Source: Euptelea pleiosperma
Taxonomy: Eukaryota; Streptophyta; Magnoliopsida; Ranunculales; Eupteleaceae
Length of the DNA: 64,000 bases
Assembly (NCBI GenBank): GCA_035048495.1
Contig: CM068552.1
Location: 10,765,501 to 10,829,500, forward strand
Direction of reading: 5' to 3'
Every line of letters begins with the position of its first letter. Within the stretch, counting starts at the first letter, position 1. A program made the translations under genes and the position numbers. Shown here piece after piece: positions 46,965 through 58,639 of the stretch. The notes beneath the pieces are model-generated. The model did no database searches, was not told the origin of the DNA, and saw only the letters and a program-made list of their open reading frames with translations.

Positions 46965-47635
46965 CGAGAGGGTCCAAGTTGTATGGCTGCTCTCACGCAC
47001 TGAGAGCCTACAGCTATATTTCTTTCATATATATACACAATTCTCTTGATTTATTTACAAAAAAGTGACGAGAGGGTCCAAGCACGTAACGTTAGTGACT
47101 GTGGCCTGTGTCGGAACGTATAAGGCAGGCTAACAAGAACTAGGACGCCGATATCAAGGGCTTGGCAATCACTTGTACGCCAGCTCATTTGCACGCCTCC
47201 AACTAATCACGTGACGTAAATATCAACGGCATTAATTGAGTGCATTTGCATCCCAATCCAACGAACCAAGCAGGGCCTTAAGCACCTATGCAAACCATTG
47301 TCACTGGCATAGTTAGTAAATTCTCGAATTATTCACGAATAATCCGCAAACCATATGAATTATTACTCCAAAAAAAAAGAAAAAAAAAAAAAAAAAAACC
47401 TGTCATCTGACAACGTCGGATTATTCAGTTTTGAACATGGAGAATCATTTTATAAGTCAAAATTATCACTATTTTACTTTTTTGGGTTTTATTTTATTTT
47501 TAAAATAAATTTTGCCAAATTTTAGGATAAGACAACCTATATATCCTAATTAACCAAATGGGTCGGGTAGTGAATCTATGATCTCTTTGCTAGAAACGAT
47601 AATCTATTGAGCTTACTAGGGCGCATGTCACTATA

Positions 47636-47901
47636 TCTATATATCAAAACACAGCGGTTGCCTCCCCCTCTTATAGGCTTCATATATCCAAGGTCCCATA
47701 TCAACCCTTACATAAAATAAAGTTTAGACGGTTGGATTAATTTACCAAGGAAATTGTCTCCCCACTTATACCCCTCTTATCGGCTTCACAAAGGATGGCC
47801 GAGATCTTATCACCCCAAATGGATGGTGGATCTAAGCCACTAACACCCAATTTTGGCAAACGCTTTGTCGGAGAGTGCCGTGGGCACGGGCCACCTACTA
47901 G
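47636..47901 (+). mobile_element. Non-autonomous Helitron, long form
   Basis: A|TCTATATATCAAAACACAG to ..CACCTACTAG|T with hairpin GTGCCGTGGGCAC before the end. 266 bp; carries the extra 'cccatatcaacccttacat' block. It is the clearest complete copy of the long form. Confidence 0.87.
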
Positions 47902-48289
47902 TATATATACGCTACGCTCTCGATCGGGTAAGAATATGCTATTGGAAAATCTCTATTAATAGTTTCTGTATTTGATAACTCCGATTAAATATTGGACTAG
48001 ATTATATACATTGGTTAAATATTACTGTTAATCAACATATTTTTCACTTGGGAGCTAATAATAAGATAATTGTATTCTCCTAAACGTGGAGAATAAGCTA
48101 ATTAATGCATTTAAAAAAATTTGTTTCCTGCATCATGTCAGGCACAAGAGTTCATCGATGTAGCGCCGAGAATGCGAAGACAAGCTGGAGTTATGGTGAA
48201 TTTCATATAAATGTGACAGCGAACTCGCCAAGCTAAAGACAGTGTGCACCATTTAAGTATAGATATAATTTTGGCATAAGATTTCCAAA

Positions 48290-48447
48290 GTAGGTGGCCC
48301 GTGCCCACGGCACTCTCCGACCAAGCGTTTGTCAAAATTGGGTGTGAGCGGCAGAGATCCACCGTCCAGTTTGGGGATAAGACCTCGGCCATCCATTATA
48401 TGAAGGCGATAAGAGGGGGAGACAACTGAGCTCCCTTGTTATATAGA
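48290..48447 (-). mobile_element. Short non-autonomous Helitron
   Basis: On the minus strand it starts TCTATATAACAAGGGAGC and ends GTGCCCACGG..-type hairpin, GGGCCACCTACT (decayed CTAG). Inverted relative to the copy at 47636. Confidence 0.75.
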
Positions 48448-48449
48448 TA

Positions 48450-49430
48450 TTAATGTAGGGACAGTTTTTGGGAAAATGGTATAATTGAAATTTTAGCCAA
48501 CTAATTAAGTAGTAATTTCGAAGATTATAGAGCGACAATTTCAAAATTAAATCTCAGTCTAATAGAACAATTTATTGAAGGATAATTATTTTTTTTAATT
48601 CTGAAAGCAAGTTTTGAAATTTGATGAGATAAGGTAATTTTGAAAATTATTTAATGATTATTATAGGTTAAATCATTACTATTAATATTTAAATATTTAA
48701 TAAAAAATGCCTTTTACTATGTAGAAATCAAATTATACATTCGTATACTTTTGGAGTGAACTTGCCAATTCGTTGACCACACCGGCCTCTAATTAGTTCA
48801 TTGCATGTATATAATAAAATTGAGTTCACCATCATCATAAGCCTTATCTGGTGTAACACCGTGCAGGTTCATATTATTTTTTCTGCGCTTTTGGTGTAAA
48901 TTAATATTATTTTTAAAAATGAAAACGATATGGGATAATAAAAATGAAAACAATTTGCGATGCACCAAGTGCGTTGCAACTTGAAGAAAAAAAAATTATA
49001 ACTTTGGTGACAGTCTAGGCCTGCCGCCAAAGGTGACTTTTCGTGACAGACTGTTTTTTTTTAGCAACGGTACCAATGCTTCTGCAAAGTGTTTCTGAGC
49101 GACAGTTCTAGTTCATGGTCGATGGCAACTGACACTTTTTTTAATACCACGGGTATCTGGGCCTCTTAGAGCACCTGACTAATCCCATGGGAGTCTGGGA
49201 CACACATGTTACACCTTCCAAACGTGCCAGATGTATTGGGATAAATCCCAGGGGGTATGGCTACCAAAGGAGATTTGAACTCAAGACCTCCTGCTTATTG
49301 AGGCAACAGGACATATCTCTTGCAAGGTCTGTTGTGGGAATGGACACTTTCCACAATGGATCAATAACGAACGATTCTAGATCATCGCTGAAGATTCAGT
49401 GACGGAGCAACCGCATTGGACTTGGTCTAT
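48450..49430. other. No gene recognised
   Basis: A/T-rich to about 48960, then a stretch with 'ggtgacagtctaggcctgcc' and 'tcgtgacagactg' that could be subterminal transposon repeats. The text 'ttgaactcaagacctcctgc' near 49275 resembles an LTR-element leader. Neither could be closed. Confidence 0.35.
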
Positions 49431-49439
49431 TGCGTAAGG

Positions 49440-49720
49440 CCATCTATCCAGTAGTGACGGAGAATCTAGGGAAAGAGCATTGGAATGCAGTTAACAGCAT
49501 TCTAAGATACTTAAAGGGAGACGAAGGACGTTAATATTCTATTTGAAAGACGACATAATTTAAATTTAGTTGAGGAGAGAGAGAGAACTATTGTAACATT
49601 CCTTAGAGATAGTGAAAGAGTGCTTCTCACCGTAGATGTAGGCACACTGCCAAAACATGTTAACATGTCGTGTCTATGTGATTGATCTTTCTCTGTTCTC
49701 TAATTTTGTGCTGCTTCGTG
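49440..49720 (+). pseudogene. Ty1/copia polyprotein remnant (RNase H) and LTR text
   Basis: A short frame gives PVVTENLGKEHWNAVNSI then LRYLKG, the conserved NPGKEHW..ILRYLKG motif just before the RNase H domain of copia polyproteins. It ends within about 15 residues and the following sequence has multiple stops. From 49605, 'agatagtgaaagagtgc', 'gtaggcacactgcc' and 'gtgtctatgtgattgatc' match the LTR-like fragment at 42440-42660. No complete element is present. Confidence 0.7.
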
Positions 49721-50206
49721 AAAGGTTGATATTCAACAATCAGCTCCACTTTTGAATGGTTGAAATCCTACGTAACACACTTTGGCTGCCTTTCCATGGT
49801 CACCACAGCGTATCCTGACAAGCTGTAACCCACATAATGCCTCGTTGCACATTGATTCAAAGGGGAAAATCGGATTTCTAGGATTCTATATCTCACGTTT
49901 TTAATTACAAATAAAATGTTAAAAAGCATAAATTATTTCCATTACTTAAATAATAATTATAATAATAATAATCACAACAAAGGGAATTGAAACTACAATA
50001 TTCCTTAAAAAAGAATGTGACCCCGAGTTGGGGTCATTAACAGTCCTTAATGATGGGTGTGCCTCGTATCTTCCCCTGCTGGTGCCGAGTAAGCACCTGA
50101 AATGAGATTGGAAGTACAATTCCTACTCCTACTCCATTCTCCAAGCACCTAATTAAGCTGATCCGGTTTTAGCCTTTCCCTACTGCTCTTGATCTTCCAT
50201 GACCGC
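49721..50206 (-). other. SKS 3' flank
   Basis: Presumed 3' untranslated and intergenic sequence of the SKS gene. No other feature recognised. Confidence 0.5.
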
Positions 50207-53200
50207 TTAAAGTGGTCGGGTGTGTCGTCCTGACGCCTTACCGCAGAGAAGAGCGTTCCTAGGGATGGGGTACTCGTCTCTGATCGACTCCACCGGGGAG
50301 TAAACACGTAGATAGAATTGCTGTCCGAGGTACTGGCGAGCCCAGAACTCGGACCTCAAGTTCCACATCCCCACATTGTCGAGTGCAACGTATATAGCCG
50401 TCCATGACTTGGGATATACCTGCAACACCAGGACCATGAAATGTTTAATCCTTGTACTTCCAAAATTAGTCAATCACACACAACACATATTTACGTGGTT
50501 TGATCCCTTAAGATCAAGTTACGTCAACGGACTCACGCCGATTCCACTATGCTCCAAGGCAAAAATTAAACTCACAATACAATCATAATCATCTCTAGAA
50601 AAACGAAACTAGGGTTTCCGTATCTCCTGACCCATTTATGTCTAAAAATTTCAAGTGCAGGGTTATGGTACTAGATATATTGATCAAAGAAATAAATGTG
50701 TCATATTTTGGGCGGTTCTTAACATTTCCTTGTACTTGTTTTGAGATCTTCTCGATTTCCTTTCTAATATATTTGCTTGGATTTATCAAAAAAAAAAAAG
50801 TAATAAATGTGATTAGGTCAATTCATCTAACCTGAGTGGTGCAACGTGCAATTGCATCTCTAAGATTGTACTGGTTCCTACTAGCCGTGGTCCACAATCC
50901 TCCATCCATTCTGCAATACAAAAATAAATTAAATGACATAAATACAAATATAAAAGTGATATATATTTTTTAATCCTAAGAACCAGGCTGATCAGATGGC
51001 TGTAACCATTTGTTCTATTGTCTTTGTGGGGACCATTTGTTATATTGTTTCTCTAACCATCCAAAATAGTTTGGCATTAGAGATATATTTGGTCATACCA
51101 GTTGGGCTGTCAATGAATCGGGTAGAGTTTGATCAATTCTGATCCGGTCTGTTGACAGCCCTACATACCAGCAAAGTTGCACCAACCAAATGATTCTAAA
51201 ATTTCGATCAGCTTATGCACTACTTGTAGATTAGGATGCTTACCCGACTACAAAGAAGGAATAGCCATCAAGGTGCCAGCTCTGAATGATGTCTTCGTGG
51301 TTCTCGAACACAATCTCAATGAATGCTCTGAAATCAGCAGCCATGACCGATGTGTCTTGGTACAACCCTCCGCCGGTGGGGTTGTCGGAAATGCTTCCGA
51401 GACGGAAGCCACCGAGTTTGTAGAAATCAGCAATCTTTAAGGGTGTGTCAGTTGGGACAAAGGAGACGCTGTTGACCGCATACCGTTGCTTGCCATTGAT
51501 GAGACCTGCAGCATTGGCAAGCTTGATGGTTCGGGTGGTGTTGATGAGTCCATAATGGTATGAGCCTTGTGGGTTCGGCCTTGGTCCACTTGCAGTGAGG
51601 TTAGTCCTGAAATGCATGAGATAGCTTAGGTTGTTTGAATTTAAAATATTATTATTTTTTAATTTAAAACGAAATACTATTTCCGGTTCCACATTTTAGG
51701 ATCCGACTAGAAAAGAACTGGAACCAAACAAAAATGACGGTTGCAGTTTTAAGGTGGTTAGATTTGAACTTAAACTGATAGGAACCGGAATCGGTATATA
51801 AATATAGTATCGAAATTGTTATATTATCAAGATTGGAACCAATATACCTGGGAAAACCGATGGGAACCAAATAATCGATTTCGATTCTGATCGAATACAT
51901 CCTTTTGAGACTCGGAACCGATGAGAACAGACAATATTCGTTCCGGAACCAAACCTGAACCGACCCATGGACACCGACACAACCGTTGCTTGATTGAACA
52001 GTCACAAGGTGTCAGGACCAACCATCCCATGTTGGTCCGACGCTAGGCAATGGCTGTCAAGATCTCTTGGCTATAACACCAACAGACACCAATATCCCGA
52101 ATAGGCTCAGACTCTGGAGACCCCCTTTTCTGACCCCTCTTCGGAGTCGGACTTGGGGCCGTGGATTTTCAAAATCTAAAGGTGGTTGATAGCGCTGAGC
52201 TGGCATTCACTTAATCAACCGGTGGTTAATAACCATGAGCAGGTATTCACTTAATGGAAAAAGTGAAAGCCAGCTCAGCGCCGTCGGACGAATCGACCGC
52301 TCCCAAGAGGGGTTAGAAAAAGGAGGGGCTCCAGAGTCCGACCCGAATAGAATATGAGGTCAACCAGCAAGGTCGAGGGGAATTCCTTAGTCCTAAAATG
52401 ACTTATAACCTGAATCAAACTTACTAGTAAGAAAGAAAACGAGCAGCTATTGAACAAAGATATACCGGATGGAGCGGGCCTGGTTTAGAGACCAATCAAT
52501 TTGGATGGTAGGTCCACCTGGGGGTGGGCCCGAGACCGGACCAGCGGAATTGCTGTATCGAAGAGTGCCAGTGGTGGTGTTGACTTGAGTGGTGAAACGG
52601 GTGGAAACCACGATGTAGTAGTCCTGAGCTGGCTGATCAGCGGTCACTAGAACAGAGTAGGACTGGCCAACGTGAACATCTAACGATGAGTAGGTAGTCT
52701 GGAGACTGTGTGTGCCCTCGACTTCGACCAACGTCATCTTATGGCCCTGGATCCGGAAGTTGAGGGAATTCTGCAGTCCCACGTTTGATATCCTGAACCT
52801 GTAAGTTTTCCCTGTACCGCAATACACATTATCATACATCTTTCAAATTATTTGCTAGACCGTATAGAAGCAAAATATCAAAGATTCAACAAAGTACCTT
52901 GTTCCACCGCGAAGGATGCACCGTTGGGCCCACGACCGTTGATGAGAATTCCATCAGGGAAATGGAGCTTTTTACCACGATCGAGAATGGCCTTCAAGGT
53001 CTACAAATACGAGGATAATTTTGTCATTATAGTTAACAAATAGGTTTACAAGGTGTACTACGAAAACTTTGCTAGATCCTTATGATCATCTAACTGCATA
53101 ACATCTTGGTACGTGTTTGATCATAAATGTATGAGGTGGTCAACCACTGCGCTTGCTTTAATCCACCGTCCACCAATGCACATGCAGGATTAAAGTCTTG

Positions 53201-55931
53201 TTGGGAATGTGGGCCCCGCCACCATGACGGTATATTAAAAAGTCCATTTTATTAGACAGATGGGTCATCTGAGTATATTGGCTGACTTTTGGGTTATTGG
53301 GTTACAGACGAACATGAGGGGCCCACAGATACAGTGGTCCGTAAACCCTGGTATATGCCACGTGTTTGGTTGTGATTAACGGCTCCGTTTTATCGAGTAC
53401 ATCGCATCCTAACAAGCGCAACAAGGCAGTCTACGGACTCTGCACTCGAAAACTATTTTTCTTTGGACGGACATGAAGGTGGGGTCAACAAATACAGCTA
53501 TAAAGCTGTCAAGAATCATACCAAAATGCCAGCCAAGTGTCATACAAACTTCCACCGACACAAGTGCTTGTCATCTGTGGATAACATCTACCTAGGGTCC
53601 ACACCGTTAGATGGGATTGGAAGTGAATCTCGAGGACCATCCAATTGCCCGAACTTAAGTAGGGCGTCTTCCCAATAAAAATTTACAACTTTAAGCAAAG
53701 AGGTGTCAAGAGTTAATTACCGTGTGATTAGCCTTGTACCAATCTCCGATGAGAACTGTGTAGTCTTCAGCGGGGTCTGCGAAAGGAACGGGAATTCTGG
53801 GTCTGCTAAGAATCCGGATCCCTCCAAACCCGCCTGCAGCCTTGTGGAAGGCAACAGACGGGAAATAGAAGAAGCTACCGATCTGGTCCTTCACCTGGAG
53901 TGTGTAAGTGAAGTTCTTCCCTGGAGGGATTGGACAGGTTGTCCCGTAAACCCCATCTTGCCACGAATTCCTCCTCTGTAGAACTCCATTCCTATTTTCT
54001 CACAATAAACCCAAATCAACAATCCTTAATCAGATTTTAAATCCAACGGTTAGAATCATTCAATTATTATTCAAAAAATATCAAGGCCAAACCCGGGAAG
54101 GAAAATGTACTAGGAAAAGCTGTTACACCAAACAAATTACAAGCATAGGTAATAAATTCTCGAATTATTGCTGTTGTGGTACCATAGTAAAATACTATTG
54201 TGGACCTACGATCATTAATCAGCTGATAATAAATCGATCACGATCTATGTGTCTGCTAAATCGCAGTGATAGGTCACCTCTAAAGTACCCCATTGCTCCA
54301 ATCCGGGTCTACCATAATAAATAGCGCAACGGTTTTAAGTTTTAACACCGTTTGCACGTGCTAATCGTGAACAATAAAAACCGTTTTTTTTTGTTTCCCG
54401 TGTGAACAGATACAACGGTATCGGAGATGTTAGATCATGCAATGCAGCTTTATTCCATAAAACAACAACCCCAACAAACTTAGAAGTGACCAAACTAAAC
54501 TATCGATGTCGGGCTGAGGTTTATTGGGCCCGTAGATCGATCATCCAGTAACCACTCATCATGGCCATTGAAAGCTAGCCCATTAAGTCAACACTTCGGA
54601 TTGATGAATGGCAGGCCATGTGTGTGACACATGGGCCAAATTAATACAACCAAAACCTCTTTAATGGTGCACCGCAGTGCACAATATGCTATTGATAGCA
54701 ACATTTACACGTCATCCACAAAAAAGCCAATGTCACAAAACAAACATTTCCAAACAGGGTATTTTAGTAACACCTCCCTGAAATTTGAAAGTAATTAGTA
54801 AAACCCCCTTATACTTTCAAACTTTAGGATTACCCACCCTTTACCTAGTTTAACAGTGGTTTGACTAACGTTAAAACGTGACATGCATCATGCGCCTGTT
54901 AATGCACGTCCCTTTTAACTTAAGTCAACCACTGTTAACTAAGTCAAGGGGGTTATCCGAAAGCTTGAAAGTATAAGGGGTATTACTAATTACTTCCAAA
55001 TTTCGGGGAGGTGTTACTAAAATACCCTATAACAAATTAACAGGTAGGTCTAAGTTCGGGTACCTAGAACCAAAACCTACTAAAACAAATGGATCCAGAT
55101 CCGAAACCGGAGAACCAATAAATTTCTCCCATCCGTATATTGCATTGTGGCTCAGGCTCCAAAAAAAGAAAAAAAACCAAATTAAAGCTTAGCACTACCA
55201 TTTACATCAGTTCCAGGTCCCATCGCTTTCGGGTTCGATTCGGGACCTATTATATATTTCACTCTCAGTGTCTTTTAGGGCCCGGTAATGAACCGGTTAA
55301 TCCACCCTGAAACTATTACAGACTGCGACAGGTAACATGGAGGAGTTTCCCTTGCATTCGAAAACGACGAAAACGAATCGAAAAAGTAATTCGAATCCGT
55401 CCACTAATTCTCTTGTCCGAATTCCGCGTTAAAATTGAAATTTAAAAATTCAAAATAAAAAAGTTTAAAACCATAAAAACATAAAAATTAAAGCGAACAC
55501 TGTGCATAAATCTAATAAAGAAAGCAAATTCGGAGACAATTGCCCATAATAAGAAAGATCAAGAGAGGGAAAGAGGAGGTCTCACCAAGAGATGAGAAAC
55601 GGCTCAGGCAAGCTATTGAATACGTTTATGATGAGATTATCGTTCGTAACGGAGTGAATATCGGGACCGGGGAATTGGCCGTTGATGAGTATCCCCTATA
55701 ACACGAAAGAAGAAAATCATTCTCAGAAACAGAAAGTAAGAGGTTCCGTTCCGCCAAATTTAGAGATTTTAGATTACTAACCTGTTGACGAACTCCAAGA
55801 GGATATATGTCACCGTAAGTGACATTCCAGGTGAAGAATCTGTATGGATCTTCGGAATTAACAACAACGAAGAGAGAGAAAAAGAAAAAGAAAATGGTGC
55901 GTAGAGCACCTCCCGCTAAATTTAGCGGCAT
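50207..55931 (-). CDS. SKU5-similar (SKS) multicopper-oxidase-like protein
   Basis: Secreted cell-wall protein of the plant SKU5/L-ascorbate-oxidase-homologue group, implicated in cell expansion and pollen-tube growth; most members lack copper ligands. Eight in-frame exons: 55931-55782, 55695-55586, 53991-53721, 53000-52898, 52811-52466, 51606-51244, 50910-50832, 50419-50207; 1635 nt, 544 residues. A signal peptide with a run of Phe (residues 1-26) precedes EDPYRFFTWNVTYGDIYPLG; then LINGQFPGPDI, QRRNSWQDGVYGTTCPIPPG, VKDQIGSFFYFPS, NVGLQNSLNFRIQGH, DVHVGQSYSVLVTADQPAQD, SGPRPNPQGSYHYG, WHLDGYSFFVVGMDGG and NVGMWNLRSEFWARQYLGQQ. The HWHG, H.H and HCH copper motifs of true oxidases are replaced (SWNG, YFPS, WNLRSE), so oxidase activity is unlikely. 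The C-terminus CGKASGRHTRPL has no GPI-anchor signal, unlike SKU5 itself. Confidence 0.95.
50470..50610. repeat. LTR-leader-like fragment in SKS intron 7
   Basis: 'acacatatttacgtggtttgatcc' and 'tatgctccaaggc' resemble plant copia leader text also seen near 27380. Short, no partners found. Confidence 0.35.
51660..51985. mobile_element. Decayed hAT fragment in SKS intron 5
   Basis: Words 'ggaaccggaatcgg', 'atattatcaagattggaacc' and 'ggaaccaaacctgaacc' are the inverse of the element at 31099-31503. Termini lost. Confidence 0.6.
52105..52341. mobile_element. Mutator-type MITE in SKS intron 5, exact 9-bp TSD
   Basis: GCTCAGACTCTGGAGACCCC to GGGGCTCCAGAGTCCGA; CCCGAATAG is duplicated exactly (52096-52104, 52342-52350). 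Same family as 40709-40919. The 3' end (on the gene) is 125 bp from exon 5. Confidence 0.9.
54756..55028. mobile_element. Hairpin MITE in SKS intron 2
   Basis: Arms of about 100 bp: AGGGTATTTTAGTAACACCT.. returns as ..AGGTGTTACTAAAATACCCT, enclosing 'taaaacccccttatactttcaa' / 'cttgaaagtataaggggtatta'. No clean TSD, so the superfamily is unassigned. Intron 2 (53992-55585) is 1.6 kb. Confidence 0.78.
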
Positions 55932-56430
55932 TGTTAGCAGAGAGATAGAGATAGAAAGATGAAAGAGTGAGGAGACTGGAGACTAGAGAGGAGTTTCTAT
56001 GGTCTCTAAATTTAGGGGTGAGAAAGACGTATAAATGGGGATTGCGATGAGGGGAAGGAGTATGATGAGAGATGACGATTTAAGTGCGGTACAGTAAGTC
56101 GGATGGAGCCGTAAAGAAAAAGAAAAGAATAGGGTGTCGGCTGAGGCGTGTCTTGTGTGTGGGGGAGTTATGGGGTCCACCCCTCCCTTTGAACCGTGTC
56201 ACTCACATGCTTATGTTTTCATCAATTTTTGCCCGTGATTTTTGACGCGACCCACGGACAATCCATGTGCCAGATTAAGATTACCTTCCACTTTCGTTGA
56301 CTCATAAGTTAGAGATCCCTAATGTAAGGTCCATGTATTGAACGGTCAAGATTTATTTCCAATGCTTAACAGTTGAATTCTACGATACTATAATTTATTA
56401 CCGGCGCCATCCTGCTAATTTCTCTTTATA
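55932..56430 (-). other. SKS upstream region
   Basis: Probable promoter of the SKS gene. Purine-rich on the plus strand near 55930-55990 (GA tract in the 5' leader complement). No specific element supported. Confidence 0.45.
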
Positions 56431-56439
56431 TTTAGGAAA

Positions 56440-56760
56440 AAAGATGTACCATGCCTGAAACTTTTTCAAATGCGGAAGCACGAGTTTTGTTACTCACCAC
56501 TGTCATTTGGTCCCACTGACCGCATGGATGTTTATCCCACCCCTAGGTGGGATATACACACCAAAAATCACCCTGATTGGTGCAACCATGTTTTTGGTAA
56601 TAAAACCAATGGCTAAAAATTATCAAACAAGCTGATTTTTTGTGTGAATGTCTAGTAAGGGGTGTGATAAACATCCATGCGGTCAGTGGGCCCAGATGGC
56701 ACCGGTTACTACCAAAAATGCCGCTTCCACAATTGAAAAGATCTCAGATATACCTTATTA
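56440..56760. mobile_element. MITE, family B
   Basis: Arms 'ggtcccactgaccgcatggatgtttatcccacccc' and 'ggggtgtgataaacatccatgcggtcagtgggccc' pair. Outer text 'gcctgaaactttttcaaatg' returns as 'caattgaaaagatctcag'. The same outer text is near 63560, where a G-box MITE has landed inside a related copy. Confidence 0.6.
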
Positions 56761-56849
56761 CATCACGACCCTATATTTATTAGATTGTGTCAGAGAAAAT
56801 TATGACACGTCACACCACTAGCTGAATGACACTTATTACTTGAAGTGAA

Positions 56850-57132
56850 GGAGTAAAACTTTGATGACAGTTGGCTGTCATCGAGGCCGATGAAGCTCTC
56901 AACATTAGCCACGTGGCACACTATTAGAGGACTCTGACTGCATGGATGTTATTCCAATCCCTAGGTAGACTTACAAACCAAAAATAAGCTTGATTAGTGA
57001 TTTCAATCCTTTTGATCTTTGTTCCTCAACTAATGAATAATGGTCAATACTGCTCAAGTTCCCACGGTTAAAATCAACCCATGAAATATTGCACGCTGGT
57101 CGATGACAGCCCATTGTCATCAAAGTTTTACT
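56850..57132. mobile_element. Mutator-type G-box MITE with deleted right arm
   Basis: Ends GAGTAAAACTTTGATGACAG and ..GTCATCAAAGTTTTACTC are near-perfect inverses. GCCACGTGGC at 56908-56917 in the left arm. The right arm is shortened after 'aatcaacccatgaaa', so the second G-box is lost. Directly abuts the next MITE. Confidence 0.75.
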
Positions 57133-57508
57133 CAAACTTCATTGACCATTGATAATATGAGCCACGTGGCATTTTTTAGAGGACATTGACGGTATGGATG
57201 TTTGGACAATCCATAAGTGATCCTACGAAGCCAAAATCAACCTGCAGATTAGTGAATTCTAAGCATTTGATTGGAGTCATTTTCAGGGGTTGATTTTAAC
57301 AGTAGGAATTTGAGCATTATTGACTATTATTTGGAGTACAAGGATCCAAAGGTTTGAAATCATTAATCCGGCAGATTTTTTGTTGGTTGGTTCAACTAGG
57401 GATTGGGCAAACATCCATACGGTCATCTTCTTCTAAGAGTGTCATGTGGCTCATATTGCGGGCGGTTAGCGAATCCACTGATCAGTCGATGGTCAGCGAA
57501 GTTTTAGA
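57133..57508. mobile_element. Mutator-type G-box MITE
   Basis: Left AAACTTCATTGACCATTGA, GCCACGTGGC (57161-57170), 'gacggtatggatgtttgg'; right 'gcaaacatccatacggtcat', 'cgatggtcagcgaagtttt'. The right arm motif is GTCATGTGGC, a damaged G-box. Confidence 0.72.
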
Positions 57509-57789
57509 AATAGGATGAGTGATCTAGTGTTTTTTTGTATTTTTGAAAGTGAGAAAATGGTTAGATCAAGATCAGATATGTGATGCAATGTGGACAGTTC
57601 ATATTTGTTAAGGTAAAAATGCGCCCACATTTTTTGAAGAAGAGAAACTAAAGATAGTGGAACCCACACATGATAGAAGATGCGATAAAAGTTGATCGTC
57701 TGAGTAAGCACTGGATAATTCCTCTTAAGGTCAAGATGGGATGATGCCGTGATGGTGAAAAGTCATGTCCATTTGAACCAGAGTAGTAA

Positions 57790-58112
57790 TTTGATGACGG
57801 ACAACAGTATGAGCCACGTGGTATACTCTTAGAGAGCACTGACCGTATGGATGTTTGGCCCTTCCCTAGGTGGAGCTACGTACCAAAAATCAGTCTGATT
57901 ATTGATTCAAACTTTTGGACCTTCGTACCCCAAATAATGCTCAAATTTCACGGTTGACAATAAGCCATGAAATGACTCCAATCCAACACATATTAGAAAA
58001 CTCGAATCGGGCTAATTTTGGTTTCTATGACCACCTAGGGATGGGGCAATCATCCATACGGTCAGCAATCTCTAAGAGTATGCCACGTGTCTCATACAGT
58101 GGTCCCGCATAA
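57790..58112. mobile_element. Mutator-type G-box MITE
   Basis: Left 'ttgatgacggacaacagtatgag' with GCCACGTGGT and 'gaccgtatggatgtttggcc'; right 'gcaatcatccatacggtcag' with GCCACGTGTC and 'catacagtggtcccgc'. Ends approximate. Confidence 0.65.
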
Positions 58113-58219
58113 ACTCGTCCCTCTTTGAACCAAATGTGGTAGTTTCGTTCTAATCGTCTGGAGGTCCCACCTTGAAGATCTAGAATATCGAATCTACCTG
58201 ATTAAATATAGTTTTTGAC

Positions 58220-58629
58220 GAGTAAACCTTCGATCAGACCTAAAGTTAGTCAAGCCGCTGACTGTAGCCAATATGAGCCACGTGGCACAATCTTAAGAGG
58301 ACACTTACCGGATGGATGTTTGGCCAATCAATAGCTGGACGTGGACCTACAAACCAAAAATCGGCCTGATTATGGATTTAAAACCTTTGGATCTTTGTAC
58401 CCAAAAAATGCTCAAAATCCTACGGTTAAAATCATCCCATGAAAATAACTTCAATCCAAAGCTTAGAAATCACTGGTCAGGTTTATTTTTGGTTTGTAGG
58501 TCCTCCTAATGATTGGCCAAACGGCCCAAACATCCATAGGGTTAGTGTCCTCTTAAGAATGTGCCACGTGGCTCATATTGTCTACAGTCAGCGGCGTGGC
58601 TGACTGCAGGTGTCATCGAAGGCTTACTC
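58220..58629. mobile_element. Mutator-type G-box MITE, both boxes intact
   Basis: GAGTAAACCTTCGATCAGAC to GTCATCGAAGGCTTACTC; long arms with 'agccgctgactgtagccaatatgag' and its inverse. Flanks GTTTTTGAC / CTTTTTTAC match 7 of 9. G-boxes at 58277-58286 and 58563-58572. Confidence 0.8.
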
Positions 58630-58639
58630 CTTTTTTACA

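Noticed and set aside
46646..47038. 130-codon frame beginning MYIYERN as the GDSL start
   Set aside because: It reads through the CA repeat into a frame that does not contain the GDS block; the conserved domain is in another frame.
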